Notes: generated by a model from the sequence alone, not told the origin. A stretch of 48,417 nt of DNA from Pseudomonadota bacterium (GCA_014584465.1 JACTMU010000069.1:1-48417), one strand, 5' to 3'. Positions 1 through 8,137 are shown, numbered from the stretch's first letter. Translations and numbers: made by a program.

Positions 1-562
1 CCCCAATAACTGCAGGTCTTTCACGTGTTCATAAACTGGAAAACCTTGTCAGAAATGGTGTTCATCAGATTTTTCGAAAATTCACGCAAGATTCAAGTTC
101 TTCTGACCAACTTCAACATGGATTCAGAACTTCCTTTTATCCTTCTGCTTCTTGGTCAACCGGATCTCAGAGAAACTCTGAAACGTCGCATCCATGAACC
201 TCTCAATCAGAGAATCGTTCTTAGGTACCACATGGCAGGGTTAGATCAGGAGGAGACAAGGCAGTTTGTTCTACATGGTCTTAAAGTTGCCGGTAGAGCT
301 GATCCTCTTTTTGAGGAAAATACCTTTGAACTCCTCCATCGACTCTCCCTAGGGCTGCCTCGAATATATTCGTCTCCACTTTCTTGAATACACCTTGGAT
401 CTCACAAAAGACGAAGTGTTTTTCAAATTCCTTGAAGAGCGTTTTCCCCACAAAGATCTTGCTGAGGAGCTTACTTCCTTTCACATCTGGACGATGGACA
501 CAAACATCACCAACAACTACAGAAGCCGCTTCTACAAGTGGCTTCAAAGATCGTTTCGATAG
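1..562 (+). pseudogene. ExeA-like AAA ATPase, C-terminal remnant with frameshift
   Basis: The frame opening at 25 encodes a stretch like the middle and C-terminal part of ExeA/TniB-type AAA ATPases: LLTNF, then LLLGQPDLRETL (sensor-1 region), then QRIVLRYHMAGLDQEET and a helical lid ending LGLPR. The 5' part with the Walker motifs is absent or off the window, and no sensible ATPase sequence precedes about position 80 in any frame. Around 360-375 the reading moves from frame 1 to frame 2. The continuation there starts RLHFLEYTLDLTKDE and runs to a TAG at 560-562. One intact gene is therefore not possible as read. ExeA-type ATPases serve type II secretion or act as transposition helpers; the broken state and accessory surroundings favour a mobile-element remnant. 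A sequencing indel at about 370 is the alternative for the frameshift. Confidence 0.6.
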
Positions 563-665
563 AACGCTCCAAACTTTGATCCCACGAGCATGGGGCAGAT
601 CACCACAATCTGACCCATGCTCGTCAATAGACGTACGCCATTCGGCGAGCACTTTTGTTTCCTTT

Positions 666-696
666 AAAAAAAAGTTACGTGACCGAACGGTGACGT
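666..696 (-). terminator. Intrinsic terminator, minus strand
   Basis: A hairpin at 677-696 (arms ACGT.ACCG and CGGT.ACGT around an AA loop, one G-G mismatch) is followed on the minus strand by eight T residues (A-run 666-673 on the plus strand). This is the usual stem plus U-tract and lies downstream of the minus-strand fic gene, about 235 bases after its stop. The long palindrome at 696-773 abuts it. Confidence 0.6.
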
Positions 697-773
697 GTCC
701 AAAACGCGAAGCGCCCCGAAGGGGGCGGACCATGGATGGTCCGCCCCCTTCGGGGCGCTTCGCGTTTTGGACA
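696..773. repeat. Perfect 38-bp-arm palindrome
   Basis: The 78 bp from 696 to 773 form two perfectly complementary 38-base arms separated by only GG (734-735). The arms are GC-rich (for example GAAGCGCCCCGAAGGGGGCG), much richer than the flanking DNA. No ORF of merit uses it. The nearest genes are the ATPase remnant on the left and fic (minus strand, ending at 932) on the right. Read from the fic side it lies just before the terminator at 666-696, so it may be an extra transcript-end structure. It could also be a non-autonomous mobile hairpin or a recombination or processing site. Confidence 0.9.
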
Positions 774-931
774 TGCAAAAGCACGATGCTTTACCCTGAC
801 TTCAAGCCACCTTTTTCCAGTGTGATCAAACAATTCCTTATACGGGGCAGGACTTATTTGGATACGCCAGCATTCATATAACGTACCTCAGGACACAGGG
901 CCCTTCAAGTGCACAAGCAGGTTAATAAATT

Positions 932-2326
932 TCATTGTAGGCTCTTCCATTCCTGAAATTCACTCGGCCTGATTTTGAACCGAGCGATATTTCCGTCATG
1001 GAGGCTAACGATCTCTGTTTCTATTAGCTTAAACAACTCTGCCGCGTCCGTCTCTGGAAGTTTTTTGGCTTCCACAAGACTTTGGACTCGGTGGACAACT
1101 TGCGGTCCCGCAACTTTCTCTAGGATCACAGCGCGGATGATCTCCTGAATTTCAACGCGGTATTTCAGCTTGAGTAGGTTTGGCTTTCCCATTGCCTGTT
1201 GAATCGCCGAATAGCGCTGTGCCGACCGCGTATAGGCCCACAGGTAAAGATCACGGAAAAGGCTCACGTCGTTCTTCTCATAAACACCGAGAAGAGATTT
1301 GACGTAGGCTTCGTTTTCCACGTCCATGAACGAAAGCGGCCGCAGATTCTTTTTGATCAGCGGGATATTCGCCACAAGGCGCGCAGTGCGCTTGTTCACG
1401 TCCTCGAAAGCTTGCATGTACGAGAGCTGCACTAGCGCGAAAAATGATTGCTCAAAGGGATCTTCGATGAGGTTGAGCTTCTCAATGAAAATCTGAAAGC
1501 ACTCCTTCAAAACGTGCTGGTTTTCGAGTGGCATGTAGTTCGTGCCGCCAATACCTACTGCAATTTGACGAACGCGACCCGAAGCGCTCGGATCCCCCAA
1601 GAGGTTTTCTGAAAGAAGCGCGTGAATGCTGCACACCTCGTGGGAGTTGATTTTTTCTTCAGCGGCCGATTCAATGATGTATTCGATCGCTCCCTTGTGG
1701 TTCAAAATCATCTGCGCTTCGGAGGCGTCCTTGCCGGAGGCGCTTTCGCCGAGCTCGATGAGGCGCTTGGTTTCCAAGAGAGAATAAGTGTTTCCCTCGA
1801 GGCGGCTTGAGTTCCACGAAAGGTCGATCAAAAGGCGATTCAAAATATTGCGCGCGTAAGTTCCCGCGGGCCGGGCCGCGCTTTCGGCGGTGCCCGTTTT
1901 CAAGAGCTCCGCTCGTTGAGCGGCCGTGAGGTAGAAGGATTGATTCGGCTCATACGCGCGCAGGAAATCCTGGTTGTATCCAACCGGCGCGCGCGCCTGG
2001 AGCGATTGAGAAACGTATTTCAAAAGGCGTTCGCTCTCTTGGGAGAGAGGAATATCTTTGAAAAGTTTCGAGCCTTCCTGTGGTTTCGGCGTTTCGGCTG
2101 CGGCGGTGGTCAGGGCAGCATACACGCGCGCGCGCGCGGCCCCGCGTGCCTCAAGCACTCCGCGCTCCACGAGATTAGTGAGCACACGACGGATCGCTTT
2201 TCGATCGCCTTCATCCGATTTTGACATTCCGGCCGCTTGCGCGACGTCGGGCACGCTGATCTCCTTTTTTTCCTTCAGGAGCGCTAAAACGAGCGCCTCA
2301 AGATCAGCCTTTTTCATTGCCACCAT
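932..2326 (-). CDS. Fic family protein with N-terminal winged-helix-like region
   Basis: 464 residues. Fic-domain enzymes usually transfer AMP from ATP to target proteins. The core motif is at about residue 310: QAFEDVNKRTAR, the Fic loop HxFx(D/E)xNxRxxR with Q in place of the catalytic His. I recall the same YxQxFEDVNKR form in many family members, so this is probably a subfamily trait and not decay, but AMP transfer is then uncertain. An inhibitory-helix signature of the (S/T)xxxE(G/N) type is visible as SSRLEGN near residue 172, so autoinhibition may be built in. Residues 1-75 resemble a DNA-binding helix-turn-helix (DVAQAAGMSK). Start ATG has GGAGG 4 bases upstream. The gene is GC-rich compared with its neighbours, which suggests transfer. 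Palindromic operators lie directly upstream, so autoregulation is plausible. Confidence 0.88.
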   Translation of the reverse strand: MVAMKKADLEALVLALLKEKKEISVPDVAQAAGMSKSDEGDRKAIRRVLTNLVERGVLEARGAARARVYAALTTAAAETPKPQEGSKLFKDIPLSQESERLLKYVSQSLQARAPVGYNQDFLRAYEPNQSFYLTAAQRAELLKTGTAESAARPAGTYARNILNRLLIDLSWNSSRLEGNTYSLLETKRLIELGESASGKDASEAQMILNHKGAIEYIIESAAEEKINSHEVCSIHALLSENLLGDPSASGRVRQIAVGIGGTNYMPLENQHVLKECFQIFIEKLNLIEDPFEQSFFALVQLSYMQAFEDVNKRTARLVANIPLIKKNLRPLSFMDVENEAYVKSLLGVYEKNDVSLFRDLYLWAYTRSAQRYSAIQQAMGKPNLLKLKYRVEIQEIIRAVILEKVAGPQVVHRVQSLVEAKKLPETDAAELFKLIETEIVSLHDGNIARFKIRPSEFQEWKSLQ

Positions 2327-2344
2327 ATTTCCTCCACATTCGGA

Positions 2345-2477
2345 GTATCGGGACAGATTTTTGTCCCAATACCCCCAATATAATGCATTATAGCCTTATT
2401 TCTGTCCCAATTTGAAGTATCGGGACAAAATATGTCCCGATACCACGATTTTTGTCCCAATTCGCACAAATTGGGAC
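2345..2477 (-). promoter_or_regulatory. Operator array of GGGAC/GTCCC palindromes at the fic promoter
   Basis: Three inverted repeats share one half-site, GTAT(C/T)GGGACA. O1 at 2345-2372 is imperfect with a short spacer. O2 at 2417-2443 is perfect (GTATCGGGACA and TGTCCCGATAC around 5 bp). O3 at 2454-2477 is GTCCCAATT and AATTGGGAC around 6 bp. A lone half-site GTCCCAATT lies at 2404-2412. A minus-strand -10-like TATAAT (2387-2392, within the palindrome ATAATGCATTAT) sits between O1 and O2, and O1 ends 19 bp before the fic start. This is the layout of a repressor-controlled promoter. The N-terminal region of Fic is a candidate binder, but that is inference. Confidence 0.7.
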
Positions 2478-2599
2478 TGAGGCCCTTTTTTAGCCATCCT
2501 TCCGCCGCTGAAGCTCCCGCCGCCGATCGCGCGACCTGAGGGTGATCGGCACACAGGGGATAGGACATTCAAAGCCTATTTTTGGTCTGGAGTGCAGCT

Positions 2600-2809
2600 A
2601 TGACGCTTTTAGAAAAGAACGAATTAGCCGTGAGAACAACTGGACCTCACCATTTCATGATTACAAATGGAATCATTTCGCGACGCATTCTCCATGCCTA
2701 TAATCGTGGAAATATTCTCAGAGTCAACGAAAGGAAATCTAGCTGCGGATTGGTCGTTGATCGGCTGAGCTCCATTGGCCATGTGCCGGAGCGCTGGATC
2801 TTGATTTAA
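2600..2809 (+). CDS. Small ORF of unknown function (doubtful)
   Basis: A 69-residue frame from ATG 2600 with GGAG 7 bases upstream, between fic and the DUF4143 ATPase, both on the other strand. It begins MTLLEKNELAVRTTG. I recognise no family, transmembrane segment or motif. It is not the shadow of another gene, which is the only reason to list it; it may be non-coding. Confidence 0.2.
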   Translation: MTLLEKNELAVRTTGPHHFMITNGIISRRILHAYNRGNILRVNERKSSCGLVVDRLSSIGHVPERWILI

Positions 2810-2829
2810 GAAAACCTCAAATCACCTAC

Positions 2830-4020
2830 TCATGCGAGGTTCGCCGTGGGCCACTCCATCAAGAAATTTCCCTTGGTCCAAAAGATTTTTTGTGGAATGC
2901 GCAGGTCCTTGTAGACTCGCGACAGTCCTTCAGGAAAGTCCTGCCACTTAACCTCAAGAGCCCACTCACCTGCCTTGACAAAATCGATCTCTCCCTTGTT
3001 TGTTGAAGCATAGCCCATGCGCTTGTAAAGCCGATGCAACTGCTCGTGGGCAACCGTCTCTGCAAGTTGCTCCATAGCATTGTGCGGAGCCTTCGCGCCA
3101 ACCCACTCAAGAGCCAACCAATAAAGAAGTGGGTCTCTGAAATAAAATTTCTTCTCTTTACGAAAATGTGGGACACCTGTGTCGAGGTTAATGCTAAAGA
3201 GGGTTTTAATTGCAAAGCAGTGTTCAAGAACTTCAACGTAATCCTGTGCTGTATTATGAGAACCCATCTGGGTTCTCTGGGCAAGTTTCTGTAAACTCAC
3301 TCTGGAGCAGGTGAGTTGTGCGATTTGAAAGAGAATTTCACGAAGATACTGCTCCTGCTTTCCCGCTTTGATGAGATCTCCGAGCAACCAGCGTCGGAAG
3401 GTCTCCATGGATTTCAAAGGAGTGCGTCCCTCTGGGCCGGATTCAATCAGCGCAATTGGGAAACCTCCAATTCGAAAATAGAGCGTCAGCAGATCAACTC
3501 GGTCGAGATGAGGCCAACCGGTTTGCCCTCTCATTGCGGAAAACTCTTCAAACGTCATTGGAAGGAGCTCAAAATCCCCTCCGTTCCCCCAGCGACCAGG
3601 CATCTGGTCCATTCCCTTTTTGACATCCAAAGAGTGAGATCCCGTTAAGATCATTCTGACTTTTGGCTGGTACTCCAAGTGGTGTTTCACTGCCCGCCAC
3701 CACTCCTCGACAAAGGTGATCTCATCCAAAAAGATTGAGTGGCGATCACGGGCCGTCGACAACACTTCGGCAAGATCAAGATGATCACGTAGGTTTTCAC
3801 AAGAAAGATAAAAGCTCCTCTTTGGTTCGGAGTTCTTTAGAAGCGTCTTGATCCAACACGACTTACCTATCTGCCGTGGCCCTCGAATCATAAAAAGACC
3901 TGCCCCCTCCGGCAGTGGGGGCAGGTCTCGACGAAATGGGGCTTCTTGAAGCGCCAGGAGGTGCCGATCGGAGGCTTCCCATCCTTGCTTTTCCCAGAAA
4001 TATTGCATAGTTATATTCAT
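2830..4020 (-). CDS. AAA+ ATPase, DUF4143 family
   Basis: About 396 residues from the ATG at 4020. An N-terminal ATPase domain shows Walker A GPRQIGKS, Walker B SIFLDEI and the sensor stretch MILTGSHSLDVKKG. The C-terminal half is the DUF4143 part with the endonuclease-like closing signature GEIDFVKAG...ALEVKW. Family members are common, often mobile, and of unclear function; the EVK motif recalls restriction-like nucleases. The start is uncertain: an in-frame GTG at 4101 would add 27 residues, and an ATG at 4008 is also possible. None has a good ribosome site. The palindrome TTGACCAAATTTGGTCAA abuts the ATG at 4020, which argues that translation begins at or after it. Confidence 0.8.
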   Translation of the reverse strand: MNITMQYFWEKQGWEASDRHLLALQEAPFRRDLPPLPEGAGLFMIRGPRQIGKSCWIKTLLKNSEPKRSFYLSCENLRDHLDLAEVLSTARDRHSIFLDEITFVEEWWRAVKHHLEYQPKVRMILTGSHSLDVKKGMDQMPGRWGNGGDFELLPMTFEEFSAMRGQTGWPHLDRVDLLTLYFRIGGFPIALIESGPEGRTPLKSMETFRRWLLGDLIKAGKQEQYLREILFQIAQLTCSRVSLQKLAQRTQMGSHNTAQDYVEVLEHCFAIKTLFSINLDTGVPHFRKEKKFYFRDPLLYWLALEWVGAKAPHNAMEQLAETVAHEQLHRLYKRMGYASTNKGEIDFVKAGEWALEVKWQDFPEGLSRVYKDLRIPQKIFWTKGNFLMEWPTANLA

Positions 4021-4061
4021 TGACCAAATTTGGTCAATAGTCAACCCAATTTTGGTCAATT
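4020..4061 (-). promoter_or_regulatory. Palindromic operator at the start of the DUF4143 ATPase gene
   Basis: TTGACCAAATTTGGTCAA (4020-4037) is a perfect 18-bp palindrome touching the probable start codon. A second partial copy, AATTTTGGTCAAT, lies at 4049-4061. On the minus strand the TTGACC arm can serve as a -35 element, with TATAAC 16 bp further on. Binding here would block both initiation and translation, so autoregulation is a reasonable guess. Confidence 0.5.
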
Positions 4062-4130
4062 GCCCGATTTGAGCGACTTTGGCCACTCCTTTTGCGACCA
4101 CAGAGCGCGCACAGGCGGAACTTTTTCGGG

Positions 4131-5027
4131 CTAGAAGGAAAATGCCACGAGAAAATCAATAAGCATGGTGGGTGTGGATAGATTCGCGGCGTAACTGAGG
4201 CGAACTTGGGGAGAGATGGTTGTGTAGGTGGTCATGAAGTCATAACCTCCACTTCCTTGAACCAAAACGAAGAGGGGAAGAGTCAACTCGGCGTCTTCGA
4301 CACTCTCACCGAAATACTCCACTTTGACCGATTGCCCGCGATCCACCTCCATCCCAAAGTCCCACCAGCCCAATGAGCTTAGGTATCGTCTGAAACTGAC
4401 ACCAAAACCAATGAACTCCTGGCGAATGGTGACCTTGGTAGGAACTGCAGAGCTGCTGCCACTCAGAGTGGCCTCCCCTTTTTGATCCACCAACCTGTTG
4501 TTGATTCTTGCCTGGACAATCCATTCGGGCGTCACAGAATATTGGAGGAAGGCCTCTAGACAGGGGCTTATGCCCGACATGGCGCCAATCATGACACTCC
4601 CAGAGCTCTCCGATTCAAACTTACGAGATGTTTGATAGAAGAAGCCACCCACCAACGCCATACCCCAGCGGAACCCTTTGGAGGCACTCTCAATGGTCTG
4701 CGGTTTTTCCGCGGTCAGCCTGTCTCCCTGGATTTGGAGCCGAGCTCCACGAATCCAGTCCGATTGCTGGGCATAACCCTCAATACCCCCTCTTTTCGTC
4801 TTGATCATAAGCTTGATCCATTTGGGGAGCTCCTCTTTGATCCAGACCTCAACAAAGCTGTCAGGGCTCAAAACCGCAACGGGAGAACTGGACTGAGAAG
4901 CCGATTTTCTCACTATGATCATCTCGATGATCTCATAGCGATCGGCAACTGGAGACTGCTCAGTCGCCAAGATCTCCTCAGGAACAAAGGGAAAAATCAA
5001 CATAAGCCACAAGATGATCCGAATCAT
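4131..5027 (-). CDS. Exported outer-membrane-like protein with SH3-like N-terminal domain
   Basis: About 298 residues. An N-terminal signal peptide (MIRIILWLMLIFPF, cleavage near ILA) precedes a stretch of about 65 residues that resembles bacterial SH3 domains (VRKSASQSSSPVAVLSPDSFVEVW...GYAQQSDWI). The second half alternates hydrophobic and polar residues in beta-strand style, with tyrosine- and phenylalanine-rich strands, and the protein ends in an aromatic residue (VAFSF), as outer-membrane barrels do. Likely location is the outer membrane; substrate unknown. An upstream in-frame GTG at 5048 is possible but has no ribosome site. The gene is divergent from the fatty-acid operon. Confidence 0.6.
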   Translation of the reverse strand: MIRIILWLMLIFPFVPEEILATEQSPVADRYEIIEMIIVRKSASQSSSPVAVLSPDSFVEVWIKEELPKWIKLMIKTKRGGIEGYAQQSDWIRGARLQIQGDRLTAEKPQTIESASKGFRWGMALVGGFFYQTSRKFESESSGSVMIGAMSGISPCLEAFLQYSVTPEWIVQARINNRLVDQKGEATLSGSSSAVPTKVTIRQEFIGFGVSFRRYLSSLGWWDFGMEVDRGQSVKVEYFGESVEDAELTLPLFVLVQGSGGYDFMTTYTTISPQVRLSYAANLSTPTMLIDFLVAFSF

Positions 5028-5092
5028 AATTTTAGAATAGCGCCTCACAGATGAGAATCAATGGTCGAAAGCAAATCTTTTTTGCAAGCTCC

Positions 5093-5121
5093 TTGACTCA
5101 AGTGAAAAATAACTCTATGTG
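5093..5121 (+). promoter_or_regulatory. Possible promoter of the yceD-rpmF-fab operon
   Basis: TTGACT (5093-5098), a 17-bp spacer and TATGTG (5116-5121) stand about 120 bp before yceD in the divergent gap. The -35 is good and the -10 weak. No better plus-strand candidate was seen in 5049-5242. Confidence 0.35.
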
Positions 5122-5242
5122 ACATTCTAACTCAAAACCGGTTCTTGGGCCATCATGTTGTCTAAACTTCACTCCCTTGATGATTGGAGCAACGCCCAAG
5201 TCCAAGTGGCTGAACGAACCGTGAGGAAGGAGATGGAAACAG

Positions 5243-5803
5243 ATGATCATCAACCTTAGCAAAATTTGCAAAGAGGGCGAATCTTTTGACTTTTCTCAGA
5301 ATGATCGAGAACTCACAGATTCGTTGAGAGACCTTATTGGCTCACACCCCTTCAAGGTCCATTTTTCTCTTCGCCCGTTTGAACACCACATTGAGATGAA
5401 GGGGGAGATTCACACAGAGCAGGACGAAGTCTGCTCGCGTTGCGCACAGGAGTTTTGTGCGAAAGTGGACCTTCGGATCGACGAGATCTTAATGCCCCGT
5501 TTGGCTCTGGGTCGTAAGGACCACTTTTCAAGAAGCCCCATTGGGGTCGAGTCACAAGGGCCTGAGGTGACAGAATATGAGAACGATCAGCTCAACGTGG
5601 GAGAGTTTGTTCACGAGGCCATCGCATTTGCAGAACCCTACATTCCGGTTTGTTCCGAATCCTGCCGAGGGCTCTGTCCAACTTGCGGGGTTAACCAAAA
5701 CAACGAGAACTGTAGTTGCGCAAAGCATCACTCCAAAGCGAGTTCCCCCTTTTCAGTGCTTGAGAGTTTGAAAATGCAAGATTTTCCACAGAGACCAAAT
5801 TAA
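5243..5803 (+). CDS. yceD: YceD/DUF177 family protein
   Basis: 186 residues. DUF177 proteins are encoded just before rpmF in many bacteria and plant homologues are tied to 23S rRNA processing; a role in large-subunit rRNA metabolism is inferred. The sequence shows the family's two cysteine pairs: CSRCAQEFCAKV near residue 65, and a C-terminal CSESCRGLCPTCG...CSC cluster that probably binds metal. Acidic stretches lie between. Start ATG has AAGGAG 10 bases upstream. It begins the core operon and is followed after 86 bp by rpmF. Confidence 0.88.
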   Translation: MIINLSKICKEGESFDFSQNDRELTDSLRDLIGSHPFKVHFSLRPFEHHIEMKGEIHTEQDEVCSRCAQEFCAKVDLRIDEILMPRLALGRKDHFSRSPIGVESQGPEVTEYENDQLNVGEFVHEAIAFAEPYIPVCSESCRGLCPTCGVNQNNENCSCAKHHSKASSPFSVLESLKMQDFPQRPN

Positions 5804-5889
5804 ATAGTTGATTTTAGAGAGAGATCAGGCCATTTTCCCTTTTTACGTGGATGTACTATAGAGATAGCCTTAACGTGTAGGATACGATT

Positions 5890-6069
5890 ATGCCTTGCCC
5901 CAAGAAGAAGACTTCTAGAATGAATCGTGGTTTTCGACGTGCCCATAACGCACTTACTCGACCCACTGTTGTTCATTGTGCCAATTGCAACGCCATCACC
6001 CGCCCTCATCGTGTATGCCCAACTTGCGGCTATTATAAGGGAAGGGAGATTGTCCTTCCTAAGAGTTAA
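5890..6069 (+). CDS. rpmF: 50S ribosomal protein L32
   Basis: 59 residues beginning MPCPKKKTSRMNRGFRRAHN, the standard L32 N-terminus. It ends with a zinc-ribbon form: CANC in the middle and CPTCG near the C-terminus, giving four cysteines. L32 is a component of the large ribosomal subunit. An in-frame stop follows at 6067-6069, eight bases before the fabH ATG. Most genomes with this order have plsX between rpmF and fabH; here there is no room for it. Confidence 0.97.
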   Translation: MPCPKKKTSRMNRGFRRAHNALTRPTVVHCANCNAITRPHRVCPTCGYYKGREIVLPKS

Positions 6070-6077
6070 CTTGGGTG

Positions 6078-7091
6078 ATGGGCACAATGGGTCGTCGCGC
6101 TCTCTATAGAACACGAATCGCTGGTACGGGCTCCTACCTGCCTGAAAAAGTTTTGACCAATGCAGATCTCGAAAAGTTGGTGGACACCAATGACGAATGG
6201 ATCGTCGAGCGAACTGGGATCATGCGGCGGCACATTTGCGCCGATGATGAGGTTACCAGTGACCTAGCGCTCTATGCCTCCCAGAAGGCTCTTGAAGCTG
6301 CATCTTTAACTCCCAACGACTTGGATATGATCATTGTCGGAACCGTCTCGGGTGATCAAGTGATGCCGAGTACGGCGTGCGTGCTCCAACAAAAGTTGGG
6401 TTGTGGCAAGATCATGGCCACGGACATCACCGCGGCCTGCTCAGGGTTTGTCTACGGAGCATCGATTGCGGACCAATTCATCAAGACTGGAACCTATAAG
6501 AATGTCCTCGTGGTGGGTGCGGAGACTCTCCATCGCATCGTCAATTACAAAGACCGCGACACCTGCATTCTTTTTGGAGATGGAGCCGGAGCCGCAATCT
6601 TCACACGAAATGAAGATGAGAGTGACCCTGCCGACATTTTGAGTGTTCATCTGCATGCCGAAGGGAGTCTTGGAGATCTCTTCCGACTGCCCGGAGGCGG
6701 TTCAAAGTACCCTGTGAGCCAATATGTTCTGGATCACAATCTTCAGTACGTAACCATGAAGGGGCGTGAAATCTTTAAAAACGCCGTGCGCACAATGTCT
6801 CAATGCTGCCAAGAGGCTCTTGAAGCCAATCAATTGAGTGGCGACGATGTCGATTGGTTGATCCCACATCAGGCCAATCGTCGAATCATCGAGGCTGTTG
6901 CGAAACATTTTGATTTTCCCAGTGAGAAGGTGATCATCAACGTCCATGAGACAGGAAATACTTCAGCGGCAACTGTCCCTGTCGCCTTTGACGAAGGGGT
7001 CCGAGATGGGCGAATTCAACGTGGCCAGATGGTGTTGATGGCAGCTTTTGGGGCTGGACTTACAAGTGGAAGTCTCATTTTTCGATACTAG
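6078..7091 (+). CDS. fabH: Beta-ketoacyl-ACP synthase III
   Basis: 337 residues. It condenses acetyl-CoA with malonyl-ACP to start fatty-acid synthesis in the cytoplasm. The catalytic triad is visible: Cys121 in ITAACSGF, His264 in LIPHQANRRI, and Asn294 in HETGNTSAA. The N-terminal signature GTGSYLPE..LTNADLEKLVDTNDEWI is typical. Start choice is open: GTG 6075, ATG 6078 and ATG 6087 are all in frame with no clear ribosome site, and translation may be coupled to rpmF. It heads the run fabH-fabD-fabG-acpP-fabF. Confidence 0.96.
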   Translation: MGTMGRRALYRTRIAGTGSYLPEKVLTNADLEKLVDTNDEWIVERTGIMRRHICADDEVTSDLALYASQKALEAASLTPNDLDMIIVGTVSGDQVMPSTACVLQQKLGCGKIMATDITAACSGFVYGASIADQFIKTGTYKNVLVVGAETLHRIVNYKDRDTCILFGDGAGAAIFTRNEDESDPADILSVHLHAEGSLGDLFRLPGGGSKYPVSQYVLDHNLQYVTMKGREIFKNAVRTMSQCCQEALEANQLSGDDVDWLIPHQANRRIIEAVAKHFDFPSEKVIINVHETGNTSAATVPVAFDEGVRDGRIQRGQMVLMAAFGAGLTSGSLIFRY

Positions 7092-7156
7092 GCTAAGGCC
7101 CTGGTCGTGTGACTCATGAGAAGGAGACAGGTCGTGCTTCGTAGAAGGAGTTGGGT

Positions 7157-8137
7157 GTGAAGAGGTGGGGAGCGCTTTTCCCTGGACAGGGCAGCCAGTA
7201 CAGCGGGATGGGCAAATTCTTAGTCGATCACTTTAAGGTTGCAAAGGATCTCTTTGAAGAGGCCAGTGATACGCTCTCTCAAAATTTTAAGAGACTCTGT
7301 TTTGACGGATCGGAATCGGATCTTGCTCTTACCGAAAACACTCAACCTGCTCTCCTCCTGGTCTCGGTGGCCACTTTTCGTGTTGTAGAATCGGAGGCAC
7401 CTGTGGTCTTCACCGCGGGTTCTGGCCACTCGGTCGGCGAATATTCGGCCCTGGTTGCCGCTGGATCCATCAGCTTTTCAGATGGACTTCGCATCACCCG
7501 AGAACGGGGTCGGGCCATGCAGGCCGCGGTTCCCGTAGGAACCGGAGGAATGGTTGCCACTCTTGGCCTAACCGAGGATCAAGCTCGGACCCTTTCAAAG
7601 TGGGTTGAAGAGAGCTCGGGGCTTGGTCCGCTGGAACCTGCCAACTTTAATGCTCCTGGTCAAATCGTTCTCAGTGGGACCCAACGCTCCATTGATTGGC
7701 TCAATGAAAATTTTGACCCCGCAGTGGTGGGAAATCCAAAGCGCTTTCGGCTGATTCCGCTCAAGGTCTCTGCCCCCTTTCACTGTTCGTTGATGAAACC
7801 CGCTCAGGAGAAGATGGAGGAGGTTCTTTCATCCATTCCAATTCAGAAGCCGCGGTTTCCGATTGTCCAAAATGTGGACGCACGTGAATGTGATCATGAT
7901 CCTAGTTGTGCTGACGCCATTCGAAAGAAGCTGGTCGCTCAAGTCTCTGCACCTGTTCTTTGGGTCGACTGCGTGAAGCGCCTGCAGTTGCTTGGGGTCG
8001 AACGCACTGTTGAGATGGGACCGGGGCAAGTTCTCGCCGGTCTCGTAAAAAAAATTGACAGTGGTGCAACTCCGACATTGAATATCAACTCGCTGGAAGA
8101 GCTCAAGGCCTTTCTTAAGGCAAAGGATGAAGTGTGA
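7157..8137 (+). CDS. fabD: Malonyl-CoA:ACP transacylase
   Basis: 326 residues. It moves malonyl groups from CoA to acyl carrier protein, giving the extender for FabH and FabF. The nucleophile is Ser92 in GHSVGEYSALVAAG, the N-terminal oxyanion motif is FPGQGSQYSGMG, and the catalytic His is in APFHCSLMKPA. GTG at 7157 is preferred because AAGGAG (7145-7150) lies 6 bases upstream; the TTG at 7151 would touch that site. Its stop overlaps the GTG start of fabG by four bases, indicating translational coupling. Confidence 0.95.
   Translation: MKRWGALFPGQGSQYSGMGKFLVDHFKVAKDLFEEASDTLSQNFKRLCFDGSESDLALTENTQPALLLVSVATFRVVESEAPVVFTAGSGHSVGEYSALVAAGSISFSDGLRITRERGRAMQAAVPVGTGGMVATLGLTEDQARTLSKWVEESSGLGPLEPANFNAPGQIVLSGTQRSIDWLNENFDPAVVGNPKRFRLIPLKVSAPFHCSLMKPAQEKMEEVLSSIPIQKPRFPIVQNVDARECDHDPSCADAIRKKLVAQVSAPVLWVDCVKRLQLLGVERTVEMGPGQVLAGLVKKIDSGATPTLNINSLEELKAFLKAKDEV

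Noticed and set aside
281-784. Minus-strand frame of 167 codons
   Set aside because: It runs antisense to the ATPase remnant and across the long palindrome, and has no family resemblance or ribosome site.
2314-2568. Minus-strand frame of 84 codons upstream of fic
   Set aside because: Its repeated CPDT-like residues are just translation of the palindromic operator repeats.
4632-5054. Plus-strand frame of 140 codons
   Set aside because: Antisense to the exported SH3/barrel protein; no recognisable domain.
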